This document shows, piece by piece, positions 1 through 7,610 of a DNA stretch of 38,210 nucleotides. The translations under genes were made by a program, and so were the position numbers. Source of the DNA: Pseudomonadota bacterium. GTDB lineage: Bacteria; Pseudomonadota; Gammaproteobacteria; Burkholderiales; Burkholderiaceae_C. Every line of letters starts with the position of its first letter. Position 1 is the first letter of the stretch. Below the pieces are notes generated by a model, which made no database searches, was not told where the DNA came from, and worked only from the letters and a program-made list of their open reading frames with translations. Where the stretch lies: NCBI GenBank assembly GCA_023442945.1, contig JAEZWW010000009.1, positions 1 to 38,210 on the forward strand, written 5' to 3'.

Positions 1-264
1 GCCCCGGGGAACCAAGGCCGAGCGCAGCGATGGCCCGGATGGCTGTTCATCACCCCTTGAGGCTGCGCCTGCGGCGTGGTTCTGGCGGGGTGGCGGCTGC
101 AGCGCAGCATGCAGCCGCTTCGTGAACTGACTGGCCGCGGCTGTCTGAACGGAGCGCTCAAAGAGCGCGAAGTGAGTTCTGCGGCCCACCCCGCCAGAAG
201 CGCGACGCAGGTTTGCCCCGGAGCGCAGCGCAGGGGTCGCAGACGTGGGGTCGCCTTTTCTTTG

Positions 265-298
265 CCTACTTTCTTTTGGCGAAGCAAAAGAAAGTGGG
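265..298. repeat. 14-bp hairpin of a putative dispersed intergenic repeat
   Basis: The left arm at 265-278 ends in CTTTCTTTTG and the right arm at 285-298 starts CAAAAGAAAG. They pair over 14 positions (one G-T) around the 6-base loop GCGAAG. A hairpin of this wording followed by a GGTCGGCCGCCGGG-like stretch is, to my recollection, very common between genes in Comamonadaceae. It could work as a bidirectional terminator or simply be part of a mobile repeat. Confidence 0.6.
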
Positions 299-379
299 TC
301 GGCCGCCGGGCCGAAACCCGGCCACCCAAGGTCGTTCAAACACCAACGCCCAACGAGCGCACAGCGCACGAATCACTAC

Positions 380-428
380 AAATTCAATAGCTGCCCGCGC
401 AGATCACCGTAAGGCTAGAGGGCGATTT
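380..428 (-). repeat. Small interspersed repeat, copy 1
   Basis: Read on the minus strand this copy runs AAATCGCC, CTCTAGCC, a variable centre, then CTGCGCGGGCAGCTATTG and AATTT. It shares both ends with six other intergenic copies in the window. The outer AAAT/ATTT and inner TAGC/GCTA pieces are complementary, so it could fold. It lies upstream of the glutathione transferase gene. Confidence 0.65.
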
Positions 429-574
429 CATGCATATTTCTGCTGGTGGGCAGCCCCTATCTGCCCACGCCCGCACCCTCTCCTCCCCAACCAGCCCCCA
501 CCCAGCGCCACACCAGACAGGTATGCTTGCCGGCTTCCCTCCATCCCCCTTCCAACAGATCAGGAGACCGCACC

Positions 575-1234
575 ATGACCCTCAAGCTCTACTACGCCTC
601 TGGCGCTTGCTCGTTTGTGCCGCACAGCATGCTGGAGATGGCCGGTGCCACCTTCGAGCCGGTCGCGGTCAAGCTGCACAAGGGCGAGCAGTACGGGGAC
701 GAATACAAGGCGCTGAACCCGCGCAGCCAGGTGCCGGTGCTGGTGGCGGACGACCAGGTCATCACGCAGATCGTGGCGATCATCACGTACATCGACGCGG
801 CCTTTCCGGAAGCGGGCTTCATCCCCAAAGAGCCGCTGGCGCGCGCGCGCTTCGTGGAAACGCTGGCGTGGATGAACAACACCGTCCACCCGACCTTCAC
901 GCACATCTTCATGCCGCACAAGTTCAGCGACAACGAGGCCGCGCAGGCCGAGATGAAGCGCTTTGGCGTGGACAGCTACCGCAAGCTGCTGGCCGAGCTG
1001 CAGGGCCTGGTCCAGCGCGCCCACGCCGCGGGGCAAGACTGGCTGGGCGGCGTGCACTGCGGCCCGCTGGACGCGTACGCGCTGACGCTGCTGCGCTGGG
1101 GCACCATCGCCGGCATCAACCCCGAGGACTTCCCCGAGCTGTGGGCCCACGTGCAGCGCACCGCCCAGGTGCCGGCCATCGCCAAGACGATGGAGCGCGA
1201 GAAGCTGCAGCTGAGCCTGTACAAGCCGGCTTGA
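575..1234 (+). CDS. Glutathione S-transferase family protein
   Basis: This 219-residue protein should conjugate glutathione to electrophiles or reduce such substrates in the cytoplasm. The N-terminus (MTLKLYYASGACSFVPH) is the beta-class GST thioredoxin-like start; the Ser/Cys near residues 9-11 is where the catalytic residue sits in bacterial GSTs. The stretch NPRSQVPVL supplies the conserved cis-proline and is followed by an all-helical C-terminal half with the expected N-capping region. The ATG at 575 was chosen because an AGGAG (562-566) lies 8 bases upstream; the open frame extends further up without family resemblance. It stands alone and converges with the sensor kinase gene. The substrate cannot be told from sequence. 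Length fits the family. Confidence 0.9.
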   Translation: MTLKLYYASGACSFVPHSMLEMAGATFEPVAVKLHKGEQYGDEYKALNPRSQVPVLVADDQVITQIVAIITYIDAAFPEAGFIPKEPLARARFVETLAWMNNTVHPTFTHIFMPHKFSDNEAAQAEMKRFGVDSYRKLLAELQGLVQRAHAAGQDWLGGVHCGPLDAYALTLLRWGTIAGINPEDFPELWAHVQRTAQVPAIAKTMEREKLQLSLYKPA

Positions 1235-1257
1235 AGCGCCGTGGCGGTTGTTGAGTG

Positions 1258-1308
1258 AAAGAATCGCCCCTGGCCTTACAGGAATCTGCGCAAACAGCTG
1301 GTAAATAG
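1258..1308 (+). repeat. Small interspersed repeat, copy 2
   Basis: This copy (TCGCCCC, GGCCTTAC, then TCTGCGCAAACAGCT) lies between the convergent GST and sensor kinase genes. Its left and centre parts match copy 1 closely (GCCTTAC followed by ATCTGCGC). The right end has drifted (GGTAAATAG). Confidence 0.6.
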
Positions 1309-1330
1309 ATAGCGACTGGGTACCGCAACC

Positions 1331-2782
1331 CTACGGAAAACGCACCACAAAACGCGCCCCCGGCCGCGCCTGGCCGGGGTGGCTGTCCAGCACACTGACG
1401 GTGGCGCCGTGCTGTTCGGCGATCTCGCGCACGATGGGCAGGCCCAGGCCCGTGCCGTCGACGTTGGTGCCGAGCGCGCGGTAAAAGGGCTGGAAGACCA
1501 GTTCGCGGTCCGATTCGGCCACGCCGGGGCCGTTGTCTTCGACCTCGATGCTCAGGCCCCCGCCGGGGGGCGACTGGCGCAGGCGCACGGTGACTTCGGC
1601 GCTGTCGCCGGCGTCGCCGCCGGGCGCGTAGTGCAGGGCGTTGTCGACCAGGTTGCGCAGCATTTCCTTGAGCAGCACCGGGTTGCCCTTGCGCAGCAGG
1701 TGCGGCGCGCCGGGCTCGGGCCCGTCGTAACCCAGGTCCACGCGCCGCTCCAGCGCGGCGGGCACGGCGGCGCGCACGACTTCGATGGTCAGCGCGGCCA
1801 AATCGACCGGCTGGTGCGCCAGGGCGGCGCTGCCGGCTTCGGCGCGCGCCAGGGCCAGCAGCTGGTTGACGGTGTGGGTGGCGCGCACGCTGGCGTGGCC
1901 GATCTGCTGCAGGGAATGCTTCAGCTCGTCCTCGCCCGCGTCTTCGCGCAGCGCCAGCTCGGCCTGCATGCGCAGCCCGGCCAGCGGGGTTTTGAGTTGG
2001 TGCGCGGCGTCGGCCAGAAAGCGCTTTTGCGTGGCGACGGATTCCTTCAGCCGCGTCAGCAGGTCGTTGACGGAATCGACCAGCGGGCTGACTTCTTGCG
2101 GCACGGCGCTGTCGTCCAGCCGGCTCAAATCGTCGGGGCGGCGCGCGCGGATGCGCTGCTCCAGCTGCGACAGCGGCTTGATGCCGCGCACCAGCGCCAG
2201 CCACACCAGCAGCACGGCCAGCGGCAAGATGGCGAACTGCGGCAGCATCACGCCCTTGATGATCTCGGTGGCCAGCACGCTGCGCTTTTCGCGCGTTTCC
2301 GCCACCTGCACCAGCGCGTGCTGGCGCCCGTCGTCCACCGGCACCCACAGGTAGGCGACGCGCACGGGCAGGCCGCGGAATTCGGTGTCGCGCAGCTGGG
2401 GCTCGTCCAGGGCGCGGTCGGCGTCGGGACTGTCGGTGAATTCGGGCGCGGGCGGGGTGGGCAGTTCGCGCTCGCCCGACAGGTACTTACCGGCGGCGTC
2501 GCGCACCTGGTAGTACACGTCGTCCGAATCGTCGGCGCGCAGCAGTTCGCTGGCCGGCTGCGGCAGCGCAAAGCGCACACTGGCCTTGGGCCCGACCTGG
2601 ATGAACTGCGCCAGCGCCTGCACGTTGTAGACCAGCGCGCGGTCGAACGGCTTGTTGGCCAGGTTCTGCGCCACCAGCCAGGTCAGCGCCAGGCTGATGG
2701 GCCACAGCAGCAACAGCGGGGTCAGCATCCAGTCCAGGATTTCCCCGAACAGGGAGCGCTGCGATCGCTGGAAGAGCTTCAC
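1331..2782 (-). CDS. Two-component sensor histidine kinase (TctE/QseC type)
   Basis: This 483-residue inner-membrane kinase should sense a periplasmic cue and phosphorylate the response regulator encoded just upstream. Membrane helices lie at about 17-38 and 180-199, enclosing a periplasmic domain of about 140 residues of the two-component sensor N-terminal type seen in TctE. A HAMP-like linker follows. The H-box is FLADAAHQLKTPLAGL with the phosphorylated His at 261. The N-box has Asn377 and Asn381, the G1 box is DNGPG (416-420) and the G2 box GTGLGL (443-448), so the ATPase domain is complete. The regulator gene ends 71 bases upstream and the two are probably co-transcribed, with a small repeat between them. 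The signal sensed is unknown; TctE relatives often respond to tricarboxylates, QseC relatives to other cues. Confidence 0.92.
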   Translation of the reverse strand: MKLFQRSQRSLFGEILDWMLTPLLLLWPISLALTWLVAQNLANKPFDRALVYNVQALAQFIQVGPKASVRFALPQPASELLRADDSDDVYYQVRDAAGKYLSGERELPTPPAPEFTDSPDADRALDEPQLRDTEFRGLPVRVAYLWVPVDDGRQHALVQVAETREKRSVLATEIIKGVMLPQFAILPLAVLLVWLALVRGIKPLSQLEQRIRARRPDDLSRLDDSAVPQEVSPLVDSVNDLLTRLKESVATQKRFLADAAHQLKTPLAGLRMQAELALREDAGEDELKHSLQQIGHASVRATHTVNQLLALARAEAGSAALAHQPVDLAALTIEVVRAAVPAALERRVDLGYDGPEPGAPHLLRKGNPVLLKEMLRNLVDNALHYAPGGDAGDSAEVTVRLRQSPPGGGLSIEVEDNGPGVAESDRELVFQPFYRALGTNVDGTGLGLPIVREIAEQHGATVSVLDSHPGQARPGARFVVRFP

Positions 2783-2790
2783 TGAATGCT

Positions 2791-2841
2791 ACAAAAACAG
2801 AAGCTGCCTGCGCAGGTGGCTCTAGCGCAGAAGCCCGATTC
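2791..2841 (-). repeat. Small interspersed repeat, copy 3
   Basis: On the minus strand this copy reads GAATCGGGCTTCTGCGCTAG, then a right half CCTGCGCAGGCAGCTTCTG. It lies within the response regulator/sensor kinase operon, so it is transcribed as part of the mRNA. It is one of the more diverged copies. Confidence 0.55.
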
Positions 2842-2853
2842 TGTTCAAAACCA

Positions 2854-3528
<675 letters not shown>

Positions 3529-3622
3529 GGGGTGTCTCCTCGAAGCAGGGTGGCCTGGCGCCCAGCGCCTGGGCTCTGCGAATCGATTCTAGGCCCCGGG
3601 CGCACGCAGAGGGCGACCGGAA

Positions 3623-4012
3623 TTACCCCAGCCCGTGCGGCGCGGCGTGGGCCGCGGCGTGGTCGATCAGGTACAGCCAGCGGCCGTCGGCCTGGCACCT
3701 GACGACTTCGGCCGTGCTGCCCTGGGCCATCACGGCGCCGGCCTCGCCCAGGACGGCCCAATCCGCGCGCAGCAAGGCGATGTCGCCGTGCGCCAGGCAA
3801 AAGCGGTTGCGCGATACCATGCGGCCGGGCAGCGCCAGCAGCGCGCCCAGGGCCTGCGCGATCTGAGCCCGCCCGCGCCAGGTGGTGTCGCTGGCGGCGG
3901 TGCGCAGCACGGCGTCCTCCTCGTACAGCGCCAGCAGCGACGCCAGGTCGCGGCCGTTGACGGCTTGCGCAAAGGTTTCGTTCATATCGGCGGGGTGCAT
4001 GACGGTGAACAC
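3623..4012 (-). CDS. SnoaL/NTF2-like small protein
   Basis: This is a cone-shaped NTF2-like fold protein of about 129 residues. The pattern FAQAVNGRDLASLLALYEED, a helix then a strand at AVLRTA, a middle WRGRAQIAQAL and later strands (IALLRADWAVLGEAG, WLYLIDHA) is typical of SnoaL-like/DUF4440 proteins that act as small enzymes or ligand-binding domains. I chose the GTG at 4012 because an AAGGAG (4021-4026) sits 8 bases upstream. An ATG at 4048 would lengthen it by 12 residues without a good site, and an ATG at 3998 is also possible. It is divergent from a broken HxlR regulator gene whose start is only 26 bases away. HxlR genes often sit divergently beside their target, so the pair was probably functionally linked. 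The substrate is unknown. Confidence 0.75.
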   Translation of the reverse strand: MFTVMHPADMNETFAQAVNGRDLASLLALYEEDAVLRTAASDTTWRGRAQIAQALGALLALPGRMVSRNRFCLAHGDIALLRADWAVLGEAGAVMAQGSTAEVVRCQADGRWLYLIDHAAAHAAPHGLG

Positions 4013-4038
4013 GCGGTTTTCTCCTTGGGAAGATGTTG

Positions 4039-4403
4039 ATGCCGGCATCAGAGCACGGCGAATGCCCCCTATCCAAATGGGTAGCGGGCCGATGCGCCGC
4101 GGCCCGTGCGGCCGCCTGCCCGGTGGAAGACTGGCTGGCGTTCCTGGGGCACCGCTGGAATGCCTTGGTCCTTTGGCACCTGCGCGCGGGGCCGCTGCGC
4201 CATGGTGCCCTGCAGGCGCTGTTGCCAGGGATCACCGCCAAGGTGCTGGGCGAGAGCGGCTTTCGGCGCTGGAGGCGCGCGGTTTGTTGGTGCGACCGGC
4301 CCTGGGCGGCGTGGCCGCGTACGCGCTGAGTGCGTCAGGCCACCGCTTGCTGTCGGTGCTGGACCAATTGGAGGGCTGGGCGCGTTACGCGCCGCCGGCG
4401 TAG
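4039..4403 (+). pseudogene. Frameshifted HxlR-family transcriptional regulator
   Basis: Two frames together make one HxlR winged-helix protein of about 120 residues, the usual length. The first frame gives CPVEDWLAFLGHRWNALVLW, then GPLRHGALQALLPGITAKVL, with the hallmark Cys-Pro start and the helix-turn-helix. The second frame, ending at the stop at 4401-4403, gives LSALEARGLLVRP and YALSASGHRLLSVLDQLEGW, the wing and the terminal dimer helix. The switch falls at 4252-4257, where GAG is followed by an extra AG before CGG, as if an AG dinucleotide had been duplicated. The start ATG at 4039 is 6 bases after GGGAAG; ATG 4033 is an alternative. The 3' end overlaps the convergent marR-like gene by 19 bases. 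A true inactivation or a sequencing error are both possible. Confidence 0.8.
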
Positions 4404-4879
4404 GCTTCCAGCCCCAGGGCCACCACCGTGGCCACGTCCGCGCCGACCGTTTCGCGGAACTCCCGCTCGGCCTGCGCCACCGCCTTTTCAAACGCGCGCA
4501 GCCACAGCAAGCCCGCTTCGGTGAAGCACACCAGCCGCGCGCGGGCGTCCAGCGGGTCGGGCTCGCGCGTGACCAGGCCCCAGGCTTCGCACTGGTCGAC
4601 CAGGCTGGCCATGGACTGCTTGGTCATGCCCGCCGTCTGCGCCAGCGCGGTCAGCCGGTCGCCCTGCAGCGGCAAGTGCCGCGTGATGTGGATGTGGGCG
4701 GCGCTGACCTGGTCGCGCGCCGCCAGGTTGGACAGCGCCAGCGGCACCTCGACGTCGTGCGCCATCAGCTGCAGCACGCGTTCGTCAAACTGGCGCATCG
4801 CCTGGCCCAGCAGGCGGCCCAGGTGGGTCTGGCGCCAGGCGTCCTGCGGCGGGGTGATGGGGGCGATGCGGTCGGTCAT
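4385..4879 (-). CDS. MarR-family transcriptional regulator
   Basis: This is a 164-residue dimeric winged-helix repressor or activator. Residues about 55-125 form the DNA-binding part: AAHIHITRHLPLQGDRLTAL, then GMTKQSMASLVDQCEAWGLV as the recognition helix and the wing at REPDPLDARARLVCFTEAG. N- and C-terminal helices form the dimer interface. It is transcribed divergently from recA, 166 bases from the recA start, and its last bases overlap the broken HxlR gene tail to tail. A GTCAG/CTGAC dyad just upstream of its start (see separate entry) is a candidate autoregulatory operator. No ligand can be inferred. There is no strong ribosome site before the ATG at 4879. Confidence 0.88.
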   Translation of the reverse strand: MTDRIAPITPPQDAWRQTHLGRLLGQAMRQFDERVLQLMAHDVEVPLALSNLAARDQVSAAHIHITRHLPLQGDRLTALAQTAGMTKQSMASLVDQCEAWGLVTREPDPLDARARLVCFTEAGLLWLRAFEKAVAQAEREFRETVGADVATVVALGLEAYAGGA

Positions 4880-4906
4880 GGGGGCGGGAAAAAGGTGTGA
4901 ACCGTA

Positions 4907-4925
4907 TTGTCAGCCAAACTGACCA
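4907..4925. promoter_or_regulatory. Dyad, candidate MarR operator
   Basis: GTCAG at 4909-4913 and CTGAC at 4919-4923 form a perfect inverted repeat with a 5-base spacer (CCAAA), and T4907/A4925 extend it imperfectly. It lies 28 bases upstream of the MarR start codon. The size and position fit a MarR-type autoregulatory site, but this is inference from symmetry alone. Confidence 0.4.
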
Positions 4926-4963
4926 AATAACGCTGTTCAACGAAGATATTCCCGCCTAGACTA

Positions 4964-4979
4964 CTGTTCAGACGTACAG
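4964..4979 (+). promoter_or_regulatory. LexA box (SOS operator) upstream of recA
   Basis: The sequence CTGTTCAGACGTACAG fits CTGT-N8-ACAG, the LexA operator known from gamma- and betaproteobacteria. It lies about 65 bases upstream of the chosen recA start, where it can block RNA polymerase. A convincing -35/-10 pair was not found; a TAGACT at 4957-4962 is a weak -10 candidate that would touch the box. Confidence 0.85.
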
Positions 4980-5045
4980 ACTGTGATTCATCCCAGTCAC
5001 TTGAAACCAAAGAGAGCAATGGCCACCAGCAAAAGGAACCTTCCC

Positions 5046-6119
5046 ATGGACGCACCTGTCAAGACCACCGCCGAGACCAGCGAAAAAGCCAAGGCCCTGC
5101 AGGCCGCGCTGGCCCAGATCGAGAAGCAATTCGGCAAGGGCACGATCATGCGCCTGGGCGAAGGCGAGGCGTTTCAAGACATCCAGGTGGTGTCGACCGG
5201 CTCGCTGGGCCTGGACATCGCGCTGGGTGTCGGTGGCCTGCCGCGCGGCCGCGTGATCGAGATCTACGGCCCGGAAAGCTCGGGCAAGACCACGCTCACG
5301 CTGCAGGTCATCGCCGAGATGCAGAAGCTGGGCGGCACCTGCGCCTTCATCGATGCCGAACACGCGCTGGACACCGGTTACGCGCAAAAGCTGGGCGTGA
5401 ACCTGTCCGACATGCTGATCAGCCAGCCGGACACGGGCGAACAGGCGCTGGAAATCGTCGATTCGCTGGTGCGCTCGGGTGCCATCGATCTGGTTGTCAT
5501 CGACTCGGTCGCCGCGCTGACGCCCAAAGCCGAAATCGAAGGCGAAATGGGCGACAGCCTGCCCGGCCTGCAAGCCCGCCTGATGAGTCAGGCGCTGCGC
5601 AAGCTGACGGCCACCATCAAGAAGACCAACTGCACGGTGATCTTCATCAACCAGATCCGCATGAAGATCGGTGTGATGTTCGGCAGCCCCGAAACCACCA
5701 CCGGCGGCAACGCGCTGAAGTTCTACGCGTCCGTGCGCCTGGACATTCGCCGCACCGGCACCATCAAGAAGGGCGACGAGGCGATCGGCAACGAAACCAA
5801 GGTCAAGGTCGTCAAGAACAAGGTCAGCCCGCCCTTCAAGACGGCGGAATTCGACATCCTGTTCGGTGAAGGCATCAGCCGGGAAGGCGAGATCATCGAC
5901 ATGGGCGTCAACGCCCGCATCCTCGACAAGTCCGGCGCCTGGTACGCCTACAACGGCGAAAAAATCGGCCAAGGCCGCGATAACGCCCGCGAATTCCTGC
6001 GCGAGAACCGCGACCTGGCGGTCGAGATTGAAAACAAGGTGCGTGAGTCGCTGGGCATCAGCCTGCGGCCGGCAGGGGAAGTGGCGCCGGCCGCCGCCCC
6101 CGCCGACCAGGCCGAGTGA
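5046..6119 (+). CDS. recA: Recombinase RecA
   Basis: RecA (357 residues) forms filaments on single-stranded DNA, pairs homologous strands and stimulates LexA self-cleavage. The match is nearly complete along the length: an N-terminal helix (KAKALQAALAQIEKQFGKG), Walker A GPESSGKT at 75-82, the conserved LVVIDSVAALTPKAEIEGE (Walker B and L1 region), FINQIRMKIGVMFG with the L2 loop after it, and the C-terminal EIENKVRESLGI. The start at 5046 (MDAPVK) was chosen because AAGGA sits 8 bases upstream and relatives begin the same way; GTG 4983 and ATG 5019 are in-frame alternatives. A LexA box precedes it and recX follows, the classic SOS arrangement. The acidic tail is replaced by an Ala/Pro-rich end. 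Confidence 0.98.
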   Translation: MDAPVKTTAETSEKAKALQAALAQIEKQFGKGTIMRLGEGEAFQDIQVVSTGSLGLDIALGVGGLPRGRVIEIYGPESSGKTTLTLQVIAEMQKLGGTCAFIDAEHALDTGYAQKLGVNLSDMLISQPDTGEQALEIVDSLVRSGAIDLVVIDSVAALTPKAEIEGEMGDSLPGLQARLMSQALRKLTATIKKTNCTVIFINQIRMKIGVMFGSPETTTGGNALKFYASVRLDIRRTGTIKKGDEAIGNETKVKVVKNKVSPPFKTAEFDILFGEGISREGEIIDMGVNARILDKSGAWYAYNGEKIGQGRDNAREFLRENRDLAVEIENKVRESLGISLRPAGEVAPAAAPADQAE

Positions 6120-6139
6120 GTGGTTCGGCCTTTGAGGGC

Positions 6140-6189
6140 AAAAAAGCGCTCTGGCCCTACGAGGGACTGCGCGACTAGCTATGAAGTTT
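6140..6189 (+). repeat. Small interspersed repeat, copy 4 (recA-recX gap)
   Basis: The copy reads AAAAAAGCGCTCTGGCCCTA, a variable centre, then ACTGCGCGACTAGCTATGAA. It fills most of the recA-recX spacer. Its right end contains the ATG used as the recX start codon, so the first codons of recX appear to be repeat-derived. Confidence 0.65.
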
Positions 6190-6750
6190 GAAGCGAACGC
6201 ACTGCCTGGAGACGCTGAACCCGGCGCCGGCAGGCGGCCGAGCGCGGGGCGCACGCTGTCCCTCAAAGGCCGCGCCCTGCGCTACCTCTCGGCGCGCGAG
6301 CATTCCCGCGCCGAGCTGCAGACCAAGCTGGCGCGCTATGCCGAAGAAGCGGGCGAGGGCCCGGATGCGGTGGCGCGGGTGCTGGACGAGCTGACGGCCA
6401 AGGGCTTCATCAGCGAAGCGCGCGTGGCCGAATCGGTGATCCACCGGCGCGCCGGCCGGTTGGGCAACGCGCGGGTGCTGCAGGAGCTGCGCGCCAAGGG
6501 TTTGCCAGACGACATCGTGCAGAACGCGGCCGAGCAGCTGCGCGCGACCGAGGACGAGCGCGCCTACGCCGTCTGGGCGCGCAAGTTCGGGCGCGCGCCC
6601 GCCGACCTGGCCGAGCGCGCGCGCCAGATGCGCTTCCTGGCGGGGCGGGGGTTTTCGGGGGCGAGCGTGTCGCGGGTGCTGCGGGCGGCCAGCAGTGGCG
6701 AAGCCTGGCCGCACGTGCCTGGCGATGTCAGCGGCTCCGACGACGCCTGA
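6181..6750 (+). CDS. recX: Regulatory protein RecX
   Basis: RecX binds RecA filaments and limits their growth and ATPase activity. The 189-residue protein is all-helical with the three-helix repeats of the family: LKGRALRYLSAREHSRAELQ, VLDELTAKGFISEARVAESV, then LGNARVLQELRAKGLPDDIV and a final MRFLAGRGFSGASVSRVLR. The N-terminal 26 residues are a variable extension. ATG 6181 is the only reasonable start, since no other ATG/GTG/TTG lies between it and the conserved region, but its best ribosome site (GAGGGA at 6161-6166) is 14 bases away, which is long. It follows recA by 61 bases and is probably co-transcribed and SOS-induced. The start codon lies in a small repeat, as noted. Confidence 0.92.
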   Translation: MKFEANALPGDAEPGAGRRPSAGRTLSLKGRALRYLSAREHSRAELQTKLARYAEEAGEGPDAVARVLDELTAKGFISEARVAESVIHRRAGRLGNARVLQELRAKGLPDDIVQNAAEQLRATEDERAYAVWARKFGRAPADLAERARQMRFLAGRGFSGASVSRVLRAASSGEAWPHVPGDVSGSDDA

Positions 6751-6812
6751 AGCCGGCGGACAGGGTCGGCACAGGCCTGTTGGCGCCAGCGCGCTTCGGC
6801 CGTGCGTTCCGC

Positions 6813-7370
6813 TCAGGCGGGCGTTCCGGATTGCTCGACTTCGCTGTAGAGCGCGCTCAACAGGCCCATGACCTTGATCGAGTGGCGCGGGTAGTCGCCC
6901 TGGCGCAGGTGTTGCATGGCTTCGACCGACTTGTTTTCGTCGTGCAGTTGAACGATGCGCCCGGCCGCCAGATGGAACATGCCGTGGGTGACCTTCAGCT
7001 CGCCGAACGAGGGCAGATTGCCGAACTTGTCGCTGGCTTCGCCGTTGATCCATTTGCCCAGCACGCACTGGTCGTCGCGGCAGATCAACCGGTAGTCCAG
7101 CTTTTCGGTGGACTCGTTGCGGACGTAGCTTTGCAGGCGCGTCTTCCAGTGCTGGTGGGCATGGATCGCCGACACGAAGTCGAGCCCGCCGGCGACCATG
7201 CTGCGGCCATCGGCGTCCAGCGCTGGTCCGCTGATCGCGGTTTTTACGGGGGCTGGGGCGGCGGCGGTCCGGGGTGGCGGGGTGGAGACCGGCGCGGGTG
7301 CGGCGCGGTGCGATGCCGGTGCCGGCTTGGCCGGTGTCGAAGGTCCCTTGAGCCAACTCAAAATTCCCAT
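6813..7370 (-). CDS. Stand-alone CZB (chemoreceptor zinc-binding) domain protein
   Basis: This 185-residue protein ends in a CZB domain, a four-helix zinc-binding unit that senses zinc or hypochlorous acid and is usually fused to chemoreceptors or diguanylate cyclases. The expected ligands are visible: His72 in HQHWKTRL, Cys102 in CVLGKWI, and His129/His133 in THGMFH. Before the domain lies a short start MGILSWLKG followed by about 35 residues rich in Ala, Pro and Ser, a flexible linker. There is no membrane segment and no output domain, so it is probably a soluble sensor or adaptor acting on a partner. The ATG at 7370 has an AAAGGGG site upstream. It converges with recX and is divergent from the unknown gene at 7611. 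The partner is not known. Confidence 0.8.
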   Translation of the reverse strand: MGILSWLKGPSTPAKPAPASHRAAPAPVSTPPPRTAAAPAPVKTAISGPALDADGRSMVAGGLDFVSAIHAHQHWKTRLQSYVRNESTEKLDYRLICRDDQCVLGKWINGEASDKFGNLPSFGELKVTHGMFHLAAGRIVQLHDENKSVEAMQHLRQGDYPRHSIKVMGLLSALYSEVEQSGTPA

Positions 7371-7610
7371 GGTGTGCCCCTTTGTATTAAAGGCACTCTA
7401 GCGCGGCGCCGGTGGGTACGGCGCAGAGTACGTAATTGCACTTAGAAACAATACGCGAGTTTGTACGAAAAAAGTCACACAAAACACCGTCTTGGTGGCG
7501 CGTGACCGATGGGTGAGTTCCCTGGCCGACGCTACGCTTCCCCAAACCCCCCGACACCGATGCCGGCAACGTGGCGGCGGACAGGTCACCCGAGGGGGAC
7601 AGGGAGACAC

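Larger units (their letters stand above)
1..574. other. Non-coding left edge
   Basis: I find no convincing gene here. Open frames exist on both strands but have no family resemblance and no ribosome binding site. The stretch holds a short inverted repeat (GCGCTC at 154-159, loop AAA, GAGCGC at 163-168), a longer hairpin at 265-298 and a copy of the window-wide small repeat at 380-428. From memory, text like that at about 130-340 recurs between genes in Acidovorax-type genomes. A genome self-comparison would settle that. A few residues in one frame near 76-140 faintly resemble a HAMP linker, but without any continuing domain. Confidence 0.5.

Noticed and set aside
76..390. Open frame on the plus strand with a HAMP-like piece (WRLQRSMQPLRELTG)
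   Set aside because: The resemblance covers under 20 residues, no further kinase domain follows and the region looks like an intergenic repeat.
1379..2785. Long plus-strand open frame (468 codons) opposite the sensor kinase
   Set aside because: It is a GC-rich shadow of the kinase gene: composition dominated by Gln, Gly, Ala and His, with no family match.
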